DNA from: Vanessa cardui
Lineage: Eukaryota > Arthropoda > Insecta > Lepidoptera > Nymphalidae
Assembly (NCBI RefSeq): GCF_905220365.1
Contig: NC_061135.1
Location: 13,235,501-13,299,500, forward strand
Direction of reading: 5' to 3'
DNA: 64,000 nt
Part shown: piece by piece, positions 34,762 to 47,766 of the stretch
Layout of the letters: the number at the start of each line of letters is the position of its first letter
Numbering within the stretch: position 1 is the first letter of the stretch
Translations under genes and position numbers: made by a program
The notes under the pieces: model-generated
Seen by the model: only the letters and a program-made list of their open reading frames with translations
What the model was told of the DNA's origin: nothing
The model's database searches: none

Positions 34762-34977
34762 ATTAATATTAATTTAAATAATTGTATTTAATTCACATGA
34801 CTTTGTATTTTTTAAATGTTAAAAAGAGAAACTACTGAGTTTCATGCCGGTTCTTCTCTCGGTAGAATCTACTTTCCGAACCATGGGTAGCTGCACTTAA
34901 TTGTAAAATGACGATTCAAAAGTGCTTGTAAAAGCCTACTTGAATAAAGTTTATTTTGATTTGATTTGATAAATTTG
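34762..34977 (+). mobile_element. Repeat family F copy
   Basis: GCCGGTTCTTCTCTCGG, CTACTTTCCGAACC and the end TAAAGTTTATTTTGATTTG. Confidence 0.75.
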
Positions 34978-35437
34978 ACATATTTAAAATAAAATAATCT
35001 TAAGAAGGACTTATATCTGAACACTTAGTGCTCGTAGAATCGTCAATAATGTAAAAAGCATCAGAAAAGTGTCGTGTAATATATATTCAATTGAAGTCGC
35101 AATTTCGATGCGAATAAAAAGATAATTATCTCGGACACGACAAATTTAAAAGGAACATTTCAACTAGCAATAAAACAGTGAGCAATAAAAGGAACGATAG
35201 AGTCTCTAGTCTTCAGATAATGAAATTGGCAGATCTGGAAACGACTTGAAGCTGTCAATTATTCAATTCAGACGAAACGAATCTACGTCAATTGGCAGGG
35301 TTTCATCTTCATTATTAATTAACATCGAGATTACGAGATTAAAGCTCAGTCACCAATGCGTCTTGGATATATTTTCGCATAGCTCAGTATTGGTTAATAT
35401 ATTTTAATAGTTAATGGCTCTTAAATATCTCGTCACT

Positions 35438-35690
35438 GGATTAAGGCTTTCTCTTCTCTTTGGAAGAAGTAGCTTGTTCTAAAACGCTGTTCAAGTGTAA
35501 GTAATTGATATTCTTCCATCAAACGGGAATACTTCGAATTGTTGTATTCCGGTTTAAAAACTGAGTGTACCAGTGCGACTTGAGCATATTTGCTCTCAAG
35601 GTCGATGGCAAATTTGACATAAGGATTGATTAATATTTCATACAGATATTGATATGGGCGATGGTCTGATCACTTAACATATAATTTTAG
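35438..35690 (-). mobile_element. SINE-A remnant followed by degenerate family B
   Basis: 35438-35500 resembles the 3' part of SINE-A (GGATTAAGGCTTTCTCTTCT). 35525-35690 is minus-strand family B (TTGTATTCCGGTTTAAAAAC, GATATGGGCGATGGTCTGAT). Confidence 0.45.
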
Positions 35691-35837
35691 CTCAGTATAT
35701 GTTAAAAGATCTATTCTAAAATCCTCGTGTTTTGACCACAGGCCAGTTTATCTCCTAATGTTATTTAGTAGTTCTTATCATAGCTTTCTGGTACAAGTCG
35801 CTAAAATAACTTGAAGTGGGGCCAAGTTTAACTAGAA

Positions 35838-36090
35838 ATCAAAATCAAAAATCAAAATCAAAGTATACTTTATTCAAGTGGGCTTTTACAAGCACTTTTG
35901 AATCGTCATTTAACAATTAAGTGAAGCTACCACCGGTTCGGAAAGTAGATTCTACCGAGAAGAACCGGCAAAAAACTCAGTAGTTACTCTTTTTCAACAT
36001 TTAAAAAAATACAGTCATGTTAGTTAATTTTTAAGTTAATACAATTATTAAATTAATATATCCTGCCTGGAAGTCAACAGGCAGTTTAAC
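35838..36090 (-). mobile_element. Repeat family F copy
   Basis: Begins with an AATCAAAATCAAA run and TACTTTATTCAAGTGGGC. It contains ACCACCGGTTCGGAAAGTAG and ends near TCCTGCCTGGAAGTCAACAG. Confidence 0.8.
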
Positions 36091-36123
36091 TAGTATTAAT
36101 AGAATAAATTTATTTGAAATACC

Positions 36124-36428
36124 TACAACAACAACAACAACAACCTGTTATTTCCCACTGCTGGGCTAAGGCCTCCTCTCTTTTTTAAGGAGACTGTTTG
36201 GAACATATTCCACCAGGCTATTCCAATACGGGTTGGTGGAAAGCACATGTGGCAGAACTTCTATGAAATTAGACACATATAGGTTTCCTCACGAAGTTTT
36301 CCTTCACCGCCGAGCACGAGATGAATTATAAACACAAACTAAGCACATGGATATTCAGCGGTGCTCGCTTGGGTTTGAACATGAATCATCAGTTAAGATG
36401 CACGCATTCTAACCACTGGACCATCTCT
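36124..36428 (-). mobile_element. SINE-A copy, full length
   Basis: (CAA)n at 36126-36143 is the tail on the minus strand; head AGAGATGGTCCAGTGG at 36428. Inserted close to a family F copy. Confidence 0.85.
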
Positions 36429-38034
36429 CTCAAAAACACTTATAAAGGTTACAATAATAAAAATCGGTCTTGAAAATCGCCCATGGAGTCAATCAAAATC
36501 AAAATCACATTTTGTTTCCATTTCAAAAGACTCACACAGATATTCGAAAGGTCATTCCGACATACATGTAAAGTAACACCAAATTTATACCAATTAACAA
36601 GAAGTATGCTTTATAATCAAAAGACGACAAGCAGAATTGCATCCAGTCTAAACCCGACCTTAATCCCTCGGGATTTCAAACATAAGTTAATTAAGCTGAG
36701 CCGTTTGTTTAACAAAATAGGAAAAACATTTGGAATTTTGTCTTTGTATTGGTAGATTATCTTTAATAGGCCTTTTTTGATAAAATACGGTTTTTCAATT
36801 TAATGCAAAATTTTGGACATCAATATTTGGAAGAAATCGTTCCTTTCCTTCTAAGCTATTGTATCCATTGAAATAACGTTAAGAATCTTTTAAACGTCAA
36901 TTTTGATAGATTCTGACATTCTATACACGATATAATTATATTGATAATACCCTACAATTTCTCTCTAGTTAGTTTCTAAACTATTATCCGATACGACGAA
37001 CCAAACTACTCCCTAATTCAAATATATATCGAAATTTAAAATATATATAATACAACCTTCTTGCTTGGAATAAGCAACGCCTATTTCAGCAATAAATGAC
37101 ACGGCAAGAAATTAGTGACTACTTAAATTATCTTAGACAGAATTTTCTTTTTCAAAGAAAATAATAATAATTAAATTAACAAATAGTGTGAACATCAAGT
37201 GCAAATATGGCATAAATATGAAGTAAACATGTACGAGTGGTTACATGGGAGTGAGTGAACAAAATTTGAAAAACAAGGCAATTTATTTAGAAAGTTCGGT
37301 ACAGAGAGAGCTGTCGTAAAATATATATTTTTGTCACTTTGGCGTTCACGCAGGAATTTTACGCTCGAGTGGAACTAAACTCTATTACCTTTATTGGTTC
37401 AATAAAGTCCCCGTAAAGATGCGTAGCATTCGCGATAATGTTCAAAGGAACTTACACCGTATATCAAATGTGGTTAGAGTTAAAACTGTTTGGATATCAA
37501 AAGGCAGTTGATACGCGCGATTGTTGACCTTTTCTTCTTATATTTAAAATATATAATGGCTTGTTTGTACTTCACTTTACATCGAATATTTATACGATAC
37601 TATGAATATCTTTAGTGAGATCTTTAAGCGAAAACAAGCAAATCGAATCGAAATAAAGTAGTTGCTCTTATAGGTGGTTAAAGCTCAGTAGATATTACTT
37701 GTGACGTATGCAAACGATTACTATATTTAGTGTATTAAACTTTTTAATACCAGCAAATTTAAAACTAGACCCGTTTCAACTGGAAAACTAGTTTTAACTA
37801 AACAACTTGGTATAATTATGGATACACTTTTTTTGTTTCTCTTTGCCTTTTTCCGTTTTTGTAATTTTCTCCAGAAGTTTAGAAATTTTAACAAGGTTAC
37901 GTTTTCTTATTTTCGTGTTAAACTCTGTAACGAATTTCTTCCCTACATTTCTATCACTGGACTATTATCTGACTAAAACTAAACTTTTATAAGATATCAC
38001 GTGAACACGTAAATACCAAACCACAAATAGTAGG

Positions 38035-38212
38035 TAAAAACCCGGGGAAGCACCAGAAAACTATGACTTTAATATTTGTTTATAATTCATTTCGTGCTTG
38101 GGAGGAAAAAAATCTTGGGAAAACCTGCATCTGTGAAATAAAATCCGACCAAATGGAAGCACCGCGTTGAAATAATCTCCAAATCATATCCTCGAGAGAA
38201 AATAAGCCAATA
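38035..38212 (+). mobile_element. SINE-A copy, strongly degenerate
   Basis: Contains GGGGAAGCACC, TTTATAATTCATTTCGTGCT and GGAAAACCTGCATCTG in SINE-A order. Confidence 0.45.
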
Positions 38213-40504
38213 CCGTGTTTGGTTGTTTGATAAAATAGTTCCACTGAATGAAAATTTTGATGTTATACCGAATATCGTATGAGTTTTGTTTCAAGACTAT
38301 CGTGCTGGAGATCAGAAATGCCGTTTGTTGTAATAGGTTTGATATCAAATTTGGCCTTTTTAAACTAGGTTACAAGAGGTCAGAATTCAAACTCAAGTAT
38401 TCCATAGTCCGTGCGAGTCGATCTGACCTCGTAAGCCAATATGCTTGCATGAATTCATCATGCGATATTGCGCTTTATTGACACACATACTGCAGTGTTT
38501 CATGATTAAATTTGTTTATCAAATATTGTTTACATCACAACTTTAGGAAAGTGAATTAAATATTAGAAATCTTACCGATTTACGAAGTTAACCGAAAATC
38601 TGATTATGATTAACAAATGGCAAAAATGTCACTATCTCTACTTCTATACTAATATTGTAAAGATGTAAAGTCTGTTTGTTTGTATGTAGCTTCAAATAAA
38701 TAATCCATATCCATCTATACTATAAATATATATATACTATAAATCAATCCAAATTGTATAATAATCTTCTCACAACAGTCATATGGAATGTTAACGAATC
38801 TCTTACTTTACCAAAAAGCACGATTAACAAATAACGTTATTAACTATGATATTGTAACGTTACTTCGTTAAATTATTAATAATTTAATCCCAATAATCCG
38901 ATGTAAATAAAACCAATAATAAATGTACCTGATCGGCTATGATTTGTGACGTAAACAATTATATGATGCATAAATTAATTAAGCAACATTTATTTTATAA
39001 TCATTGTTTTTAGTCGAAACATTGTCAGCTTAATGGATTAATGAAAATTCAATTATCGATTTTGAACAAAGTTGAAAATATGGACGAAGTTTGAGTAACA
39101 TAAGTGAGTCGCGTCGATTCAGCACGTATTGAAAGAGTATAATTATTATACGTAAGTTAATCTATTGGACCTGGGTTTGATGCTGCAATATGCGGCAGTC
39201 ATTTACGTGACACAACTACTGGCCTATCGCAGCAACAAGCAAAATTGACGCAAATCTTCTCTCCACTAAATTTAAAAAATCTATAAGTCCTACCTCAGCC
39301 TTTTTAGATTTTTTTAAGCTGTGTGTTGATAGTTAGGTCAAATAATTAAAAAAAATATTTGCAATTTTTGAACTAACTTTGTTTATGAATTAAAGTTTTG
39401 GGCACAGTTTCCCAAATCATGACCATCTTTAATTAAATCCGGCATAACGTACGACAGTCAAGAACTAGAGGAATTATTAGTTCGGCTAACAAATTAGATC
39501 CCAGCCAGGGTTGCCATTTCGCGTCTGTTAATTTGCCGTACAAATTAATATCTATGGTTCAGACCCTCGTCATATGTACCCTCGTCTTGGGAATTGATGC
39601 AGCTACCTCGGATTTGTACAAGACAAGTATAGATTAAGTACTTTGATTTCAGCGTCACGAAATAGCGCATGGGAGTTATCTGACTAACGCTTAATTATAT
39701 ATGAGATTACATCACAGCATGTGTCAAATCGTCCGTCTATTTACGGACAAATTTATGTTCGAATAGTTTTCGCCGCATGCTAGAGGAAGGTACGTAGGTT
39801 TTAATTCAATCTTGCTTCGTATATATTTTTGTTTTTTAAGTATTTAGATTTATAGCATACGAAATATAGTTCGTCATAGATAAACACATAAAAAGGTGCA
39901 ACTTTGTAAAAGAACATTTTAAATTTCGAATGTCAACCATTTTTACTATTGATTTATAAAAGGGAATCAACTCCGTTCCCTAAAATTCCATTAAATTAGC
40001 ATTGCTTATTATTTCTTCTGTCAACTTTAAATAAACCAGAACACGTGACAGCTGTCGCTCTATTTTATGTTAAGAAAAAACATTATATATGTAAACAAAG
40101 TCCAAAATATACTATACAAGTGTGTATGCTACATCGTACATCGTATCCCTAGCCTGATCCGTGCTGTTCACTGAATATCTGCACGCTAATGTGATACTGA
40201 AGACGACAATCCCATCTCCGGGGTGTCTGTGGACTCAGCGGAGAATAAGAAAACATTATTACATTTTACTCCAAGCTAAGTGGCTTAGTCGGGTTCTTAT
40301 ACAACCCTTATATGTTATTTCTAATTTTAAAGTCAACGTCCTTATATAAATGCTCGAATCGTTCGAATTTTAAACAGCGTCTTTTTTTTTAATTAAGATC
40401 GCTGGTTATTTAAATGACAAGTGGACTTTACTACTCATAAATATTAGCACACCAGCACCAGCTTTAAAAATTAAGTTTTACCTTCCATGTACCTTTAATT
40501 AAAC

Positions 40505-40665
40505 GAGCTCAAACTCAAACTTCTTTATTCAATATAGAAGCATTACGCTTACTTATTGAAGGTCAAATGTAACGCTATCACTACCGCTAACATCGGTTCG
40601 GAAAAAGAAACAACATCACAAGAGAAGAACCGGCAAAAGAAAGTTAGCGAGTCTTTTTTGTCAAA
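40505..40665 (-). mobile_element. Repeat family F copy, degenerate
   Basis: CTTCTTTATTCAATATAG start, ATCGGTTCGGAAAAAG and AGAGAAGAACCGGCAAAAG. Confidence 0.5.
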
Positions 40666-40811
40666 TTAATTAAATACATATTGTATATGAATTGAAACAG
40701 CCAGGAGGATCGTTTCATTCCCAAGGCTCAAAAACTCTTCAAACCAGAACACAATTATGCAGTTTACCGGTGGACTACGTCACGAGTACATTATACTTAA
40801 CTTATATACTA

Positions 40812-41030
40812 TTATACTAACCTAACCTGTCCATACCTAGTAGCAAGTACTAGAACAGTCTTGGAAGAACGCTTGCCTTGATACCTATTCACTTTTGTCT
40901 TGAAGATAGCGGGATTATAATGGGCAGGATAAACAGACGCCGGAAGGATTAGTCGGTACGTTGATGACGTAACTCCCACAACGTCTAGCAGTTCTATAGA
41001 GGAAGGTAAGTCACGTAATTCCTTGAACAC
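40812..41030 (-). pseudogene. Possible retrotransposon ORF remnant (C-terminal fragment)
   Basis: A 72-codon minus-strand frame. Its composition and the segment VNRYQGKRSS recall the end of non-LTR polymerase proteins, but the match is from memory of style, not an alignment. No catalytic motif is in this fragment. It could also be chance. Confidence 0.25.
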
Positions 41031-41139
41031 TTAATAGTTGTATTACGTAATTTATAATAATGTTCCTTAATTTTAGTTATTCTGTTGCCACTCGCATTTG
41101 TGCGAAAATTATAATTTATGTTTAAAGTAAATATATTAA

Positions 41140-41942
41140 ACTAGTATTCGCCCGCGGCTTCGATCGCGTATAAATTTATTGGTTTTCATGTGTTAGACAA
41201 CAACAACAGCCTGTAAATTCCTACTGCTGGGCTGAAGGCCTCCTCTCTCTTTGAGGAGAAGGTTTCGAACATATTCCACCACGCTGTTCCAATGCGGGTT
41301 GGTGGAATACACATGTGGGAGAATTTCTATGAAATTTGTCACATGCAGGTTTCCTCACGATGTTTTTCTTCACTGCTGAGCACGAGATGAATTATAAAGA
41401 CAAATTAAGCACATGAATCAGCGGTGCTTGCCTGGGTTTGAACCGCAATCATTGGTTAAGATGCACGCGTTCTAACCACTATGCCATCTCGACTCACTGG
41501 GCCATCTCGACTCGACTTTGTGTTAGACAAAAAAGTAATATGTCCTTTCTTAGAGTTCAAGTTTGCTTCACACCAAATTTCATCAAATTCGGTTCAGCGG
41601 TTTGCTCGTGAAAGAACGACAGGCACAGATAGAGTTACTTCCATATTTATAATATTAATAGACTGTTAAATGGGATCTAGCAAAAAGCGCTTTTTTAAAT
41701 AGCTTTTATGTAAACCATCTATTAGAATCAGATTACATACTTTTTTCACAAAAAAACCACAGCACGCTTTGATGAAATATAATTAGTACCATTCTTTCTA
41801 CCTTCATCGAAGTCGGCTTTGATGTAATCTAGTCAATAACCATAAAATATCCTTCTTAAATAAAGTTAATGTTGTATGTATATAAAATTAGAATCACTAA
41901 TTAGTAAGACTAACTTAATAATTCCACTAGAATACTAAAAAA
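41140..41942 (+). mobile_element. Non-autonomous element X, split by a SINE-A
   Basis: Begins CTAGTATTCGCCCGCGGCTT, carries the family C body and end, then GGATCTAGCAAAAAGCG, CATCGAAGTCGGCTTTGATG and ends CACTAGAATACTAAAAAAG. It is the reverse of 25621-26365. Confidence 0.7.
41201..41518 (-). mobile_element. SINE-A copy with 12-bp target site duplication
   Basis: TGTGTTAGACAA occurs perfectly at 41189-41200 and 41519-41530. The SINE between has a CAA tail and a minus-strand tRNA-like head. The outer 19 bp of the head (GAGTCGAGATGGCCCAGTG) are partly duplicated. Confidence 0.95.
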
Positions 41943-43348
41943 GCAGTCTAATGCGAGCCAGAGAAATGAGTGTTTCATATTATAGGGGTTTGAATAAATT
42001 ACTGAAACTAAATTAAAGTTGAGCCAATGTAACATGAGCTCCCATTTGATGTAGTTTATACGATGTTGTGTTAAATATAAGGTGGACAGTAATGTATTCA
42101 TATACTAAAACATACAACGTTGTCTACGATTTTCCTACAATATTTCCATCATAACAAAACTGCTAGATGTTCTCGTGTTTATAATATTTTAATTTCTTAA
42201 ATCATATTTACATGCTTGTAAAGTAAAAGCCGTCTGTGAACAAAATTACTCATTTATGACCACAGCATAGAAAATACAGTAAAACGACGCTTTATATCAT
42301 TTAGAAATTCAGAAGGATTATGGATCTCTGTGAATCATTAAAATGTTTCGACGTAGTTGTAGATATATTTCTTGTACTTTGTTTTAGGGATGCATTCACT
42401 ATAGAAGGGGACTGATCACGCCGTCTTTTTTCTGTTGTGTGCTGTTACTGCTGACCCTATTGGCCTTAACAGAAACACAGGTTGGGAGAAGTAGCAGAAT
42501 TATAATAAGAGAAACAGAAATATGGAAGAGTCCCAAAAAGTTTGTTCTACGAAAATCATGCGCCCTAATTTTGAGGGTATTCTTGGTATCCTAAGATACG
42601 TGAGGAATCCCATAGGCGTTAGCCTTGAGCAACCAAACGTTTAAGAAGATCTGGTAACCTTAAGGGATATTCATATTTTAGACCCCATATTTATGACAGC
42701 GCGTTGACGCTGTTTAGAGTGGAGTTTCTACTTTTGGCAACTCGTTTGATAATCTAACTACCTAGAATATTATTCAGACAAATCTGAAAAGGAAATACCG
42801 ATAAAAAAGTATAATCTAAGTTATAAAAGTTACTTACGATCAACAGCCGAAGTAAAGCAGCGTGTTTAAAATGTAGTCGTAAATCTTACTAGAATTTATC
42901 TTCCAATATTCCTCGGGGGCGTCGTGATATTGATCTCGGTCGGTTATTCAATCGGGCTCTAATGCATCAAACTGTAACGTACCGCCTTAATATATGGGAT
43001 ACTTGATGGATGCACAGAAATTGAAGTCTGTTTTCGAAATATTTATTTATGACACATGCCTTAGGGTTTCCGGTAAAAGTAAATATGCGATTTCCATTTT
43101 ATGTGAAAGGGCTTCCCCAGGCCGCGGAAATCGAAGGAGCACTCTGACGGAATTCTAAGTGATAGGTGCGTCCATTCACACTTAGTCAGCCAATGGCGTG
43201 ATGACATGAAACCAATTCACCTACAAAAGTATTGTCTGAAACGTTCGTCCGGTCGAAGTCTGGCCGTAAAGGCTGGCAAATCTTTTATCTTTTTGCAGAA
43301 TACTACTGATATACATACTTATTTATGTGTGCGTGTAGTGTATGTACA

Positions 43349-43470
43349 GTAACATCCTGTAAATTTCACACTGTTGGGCTAAGGCCTCCACTCCCATAAA
43401 GGAGAGGGTTCAGAACGTATTCCACCACGCTGGTCCAATGCGGATTGGTGGAATGTGGCAGAATATCGAT
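43349..43470 (-). mobile_element. SINE-A copy, 5'-truncated
   Basis: Tail-side ACATCCTGTAAATTTCACAC through CCAATGCGGATTGGTGG; the head is absent. Confidence 0.75.
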
Positions 43471-44084
43471 GGATATTTATGTATTTGTGTGCATATCTTT
43501 GTTTTAAATAATATATAGTTTCATTAATTTTGTCACATATTATTTTAACTATATTGTAACTATTAGATATATAAAAATAAAATTTAACTTTGGTTGCTAA
43601 TGTCTATACTATGTGTGGCAGCACTGTTATCTATGGCTGTTCGTCGTTGTAACTAAGTGTTCTTGCTGTGAATAAATAAGTTTTCTTAGCGTGATTAAAG
43701 AATCGTTTTTAATTGAAACCCATAAACCATCAGTAACGAACAAACAAATAGAAACCAAGACAACAAATTCATTCGTGTAAAGCTATCCGCTATAGCTACG
43801 ACGGAACAGCAGACAAAATTATATGTACTTACATTAAAAGTGTACCATGTCGAAGACATGAAGTTAGGATATCCTACATGAAGTGAACAAACTCGAATAT
43901 GATGTACATAATATTCAAACGACTCAAGTTTTTTATAGTCGACGTCATACAGTCACATCATACAATTGCAGTTTGTTTTACTGTATTTGAACATATGTTG
44001 GCAGATGTCGATGCAGTTTTCATCTTCATATATTAGTACTAAAAGTTAAGATAGATAATTTTTTTAAAAGATATTTCAAATTAT

Positions 44085-44290
44085 GAAACGGATTTGATGC
44101 GGCTTTTTTAAATAGATAGAATGATTCAGGAGAAATATTTTTGTGTATAATACATAAAAGAAATACACAATATATCAAAGGAACACTGATCATTTTAGAA
44201 GTACCTAATGTGATGTCGTAAATAAACAAATTCTGTAGTCCATTTGGTATCAGTATTGCACCCGTGCGAAGCCAGGCGGGTCGCTAGTTG
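44085..44290 (-). mobile_element. Repeat family E copy
   Basis: Minus-strand head AGCGACCCGCCTGGCTTCGC at 44285 and tail near GGATTTGATGCGGC. Confidence 0.7.
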
Positions 44291-44353
44291 ATATATAATT
44301 ATCACACCCTAATCGAAGTAAAAGACTACTTCAACCGGTTCCAACATGCAATC

Positions 44354-44663
44354 GAGAGTCGAGATGGCCCAGTGGTTAGAACGCGTGCATCTCAACCGAT
44401 GATTGCGGGTTCAAACCCAGGCAAGCACCGCTGATTCATGTGCCTAATTTGTCTTTATAATTCATCTCGTGCTCAGCGGTGAAGGAAAACATCGTGAGGA
44501 AACCTGCATATGACAAATTTCATAGAAATTCTGCCACATGTGTATTCCACCAACCCGCATTGGAACAGCGTGGTGGAATACGTTCCAAACCTTCTCTTCA
44601 AAGGAAGAGGAGGACTTTAGCACAGCAGTGGGAATTTATAGGCTGTTTTTGTTGTTGTTGTTG
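44354..44663 (+). mobile_element. SINE-A copy, full length, with 11-bp target site duplication
   Basis: AACATGCAATC at 44343-44353 and 44664-44674 flanks a complete element with A box, B box and GTTGTTGTTG tail. Little divergence suggests a young insertion. Confidence 0.95.
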
Positions 44664-45654
44664 AACATGCAATCAAATCTTCGAATCAAATCAACATTAA
44701 TCAAGTGTTCTAATTCGCATTTAGTAACGCAACACCTTATTTAGTGACCACTGTCTCACCAGATGCGTCACTCCGTTGCGGTTCTCGTGCAGTGTTTAAC
44801 AAGATGCTGCGTGTAAGGTCAAGATTACACAGGGAGTTCAGATCTAAATTACATCGTGACGTCAGCGTTACTAGTAATTTCCTTGAGATTTGACTTGATT
44901 TGTAACAGGATATTGCGCTGTATAATACAGTCTGTTGTTTACGAGATACGTATTTTAGGTGATTTCTATTTCTCAGAGCGTTGTCAAAAGTGACAAAACT
45001 CATGTTAGCTATTGTCACTATGTATTATTACTAATAAATAACAAAATAACTTAACAACTTATTTAAATAAGTTTGGAAGTATACCAAACCCAATAGAAAC
45101 AGATACGAATCGTGATAAAAAGAAAATTTATCCCCAAACATATACATAAAAATCAAAAGAGAACTTTTATGAAGTCGGGTAAAATCAGAACATCATTTCT
45201 TCCGAAAAAAGGGAGTCTTCGACGCGTCTTTCTCCCACCGCAAAGTTGTAATTAAATGATTTATAAACGAGAACAAAGAAAATGGAGAAGTTTCTCTATA
45301 TTAAGAACTTTCTTGGACTTTTGCATGTATAAGTTTACATGTTCTAGGTAACCCGATGAATATATATTATACGTACACATGAAGAGAGCACTGGGTTTCG
45401 AGCGATTAAAGTAATCATAACTGGTGTTTAAATTTAGCTGAATTTAATTTAGCGTCGCAACATTCCTTGAATATAATGACTGAAGTTCTATCACCCTGAT
45501 CCGGTACCATACAGGTGAGATCGACATATACTGGTTTGACCACTTGTTCTTGACATCACTGTTAAATGAATCTATCTGTATTGTACAGATAGAGACAAGG
45601 TCAAGACTGTAGAAAACATGAATTAATATATTTTCCTCTTACATTACATAATGA

Positions 45655-45775
45655 TCCACCAACCCGCATTGGAACAGCGTAGTGGAATATGTTCCAAACC
45701 CTCACCTTAATGGAAGAGGAGGCCTTAGCCGAGCAGTAGGTTATTTACAGACTGTTACTTTACTTTACTTTTACT
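45655..45775 (+). mobile_element. SINE-A copy, 5'-truncated, TTAC-type tail
   Basis: CCACCAACCCGCATTGGAAC to a TTACTTTACTTTACTT tail, the same tail type as the copy at 5326. Confidence 0.8.
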
Positions 45776-45824
45776 TGTACATAATGATTATAGCTGACCA
45801 ATTTACAAAATAATTCACTGTACA

Positions 45825-45905
45825 CAATATCACTAGTTCGGAAATAGAATCCTTGGGTCTAAGAAGAACCGGCGAGAGAAACTCAGCAGAACACTTACAT
45901 TATAA
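45825..45905 (-). mobile_element. Repeat family F fragment
   Basis: CACTAGTTCGGAAATAGAAT and AGAAGAACCGGCGAGAGAAA. Confidence 0.5.
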
Positions 45906-46331
45906 ATTCAACATTTGAACCCAAAATCTTCTCTGAAGATCGACGTGATTTATCTACTGGGACATTTCACCTGTCAAATTATAGATTATATGGAAATTAA
46001 ATTATAAAATGTTCTAAATGAATACAATACCCACGAGGTATAAAATAATAAAGTAATTTGTTTCGATATCCAAGTAAAATGATATTGCGTTATCCCCGTC
46101 GCCTAGTGACAAATCCTTGGTGGGATCGACTGTATATTTCGTACAATAAAATAAAAAACCTTACGTTTTTGTATCCCGAGTATCTTGTACGAATGTTCTC
46201 GAAGTTTTCCTTTTCATTTACAAATTCTGTTTTACATTCGAACGATTAATTAAATAAATATTTCCTACGATCTATTCTAATTTCGAAAATATATAAAAAC
46301 GCAGGAAAGGTTTTTGATTTTATTTTATAAC

Positions 46332-46600
46332 TAGCGACCCGGCTTCGCACTGGTGCAATACTGATACTAAATATAGTACATAATTTGTTGATTGACAACA
46401 TCACATTAGAAACTTCTAAAGTTATCAGTGTATCTTTACTATATTGTCCACGTATTATATACAAAAACCTTCCTTTCCAATCACTCTATAACAAAAAACC
46501 GCATCAAAATCCATTGCGTAGTTATAAAGATTTAAGTATACAAAGGGATATAGGGACAGAGAAAGCGACTTTGTTTTATCCTATGAAGTCATTAATTGAT
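46332..46600 (+). mobile_element. Repeat family E copy
   Basis: CTAGCGACCCGGCTTCGCAC head, body with TTCTAAAGTTATCAGTG, tail ACTTTGTTTTATCCTATG. Short frames on both strands here are repeat-derived. Confidence 0.8.
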
Positions 46601-47117
46601 TTGATTTTCAGTTGCTGCTAATGAATGTAAATATGACTTCAAAATGTCCGTTGAATCTGGTAAGTTAAATATAAAATCATAGTAAAATATAATTTCAAGA
46701 CGTAATCAAAATAAATTCTAAGACATTCGTAAATTCTTTAACGTGTACGTTTCTTTGAAATCACTTTTCGAAATATAAAAAAAACGTTTTAACGAGTTAA
46801 CCTATTTCGTGATTTTTTTTATTTATTTCAAAAGGCGCTACGGCCTAATTCCGCTCGGCTAAGGCAAGCCACGCAACACGAGCTCGATAAAAAACAGGAC
46901 GTTTACTTTATAACACCATAAAAGAACCGCATTTGTGGGTAAACTAGCCGTACCCCGGGACTCTATTCGCGTCATATTTATTTTTTCCATAGACCGGTTT
47001 AGTTTCCTTGTGAGAAAACAAATAGACGAAATTTCTTTAACATTTTAAGTTTTTGATGCCACTACTATGAATCGATAACATAATTGAAGTAATTTATTTT
47101 TTAATATAAACTTTAAC

Positions 47118-47382
47118 AAAAACAGCAGCAACAGCCTGTAAATTTCCCACTGCTGGGGTAAGGCCTCCTCTTCCATTAAGGAGAGGGTTTGGAACATATT
47201 CCACCACGCTGTTCCAATGCGGGTTGGTGGAATGCACATGTGGCAGAATTTCGATGAAATTAGACACAGGCAGGTTTCCTCACGATGTCTTCCTTCACCG
47301 CCGAGCACGAGATGAATTGTAAACACAAATTAAGCACATGGTTTAGATGCACGCGTTCTAACCACTGGGCCATCTCAGCTAC
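47118..47382 (-). mobile_element. SINE-A copy with internal deletion
   Basis: Tail side CAGCAGCAACAGCCTG at 47118 and head AGATGGCCCAGTGG at 47382; part of the region between the head and the AAGCACATG segment is missing. Confidence 0.85.
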
Positions 47383-47529
47383 TAAACTTACTTAATTTAC
47401 TTAAAAGCCAATGATCACTTTCGGCAATGGACAACGGCACTGTAAGAAATATAAACAAATCTTCTTCTTCTTCCTTGTTCTTAACACTTAAGAACAGAGT
47501 AGCTTCTCCTTTTTTATGACGGTCTAACT

Positions 47530-47766
47530 GATGAATGAAATTCGCGTACAGAGGCAAATAACAATACTCGGTATTGTTGTGTTCCGGTCTGAAGGGTGAG
47601 TGAGCCAGTGTAACTACAGGCACAAGGGACATAACATCTTAGTTTCCAAGGTTGGTGGCGCATAGACGATTTAAGGAATACTTAATATTTCTTACAGCGT
47701 CATTGTCTATGGGCGATGGTGACCACTTACCATCAGGTGGCCCATATGCTCGTCTGCCAACCTATA
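47530..47766 (-). mobile_element. Repeat family B copy
   Basis: Minus-strand copy with head TTGGCAGACGAGCATATGGG at 47760. A second small piece of family B (GGCACTGTAAGAAATATAAA) lies in plus orientation at 47430. Confidence 0.75.
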
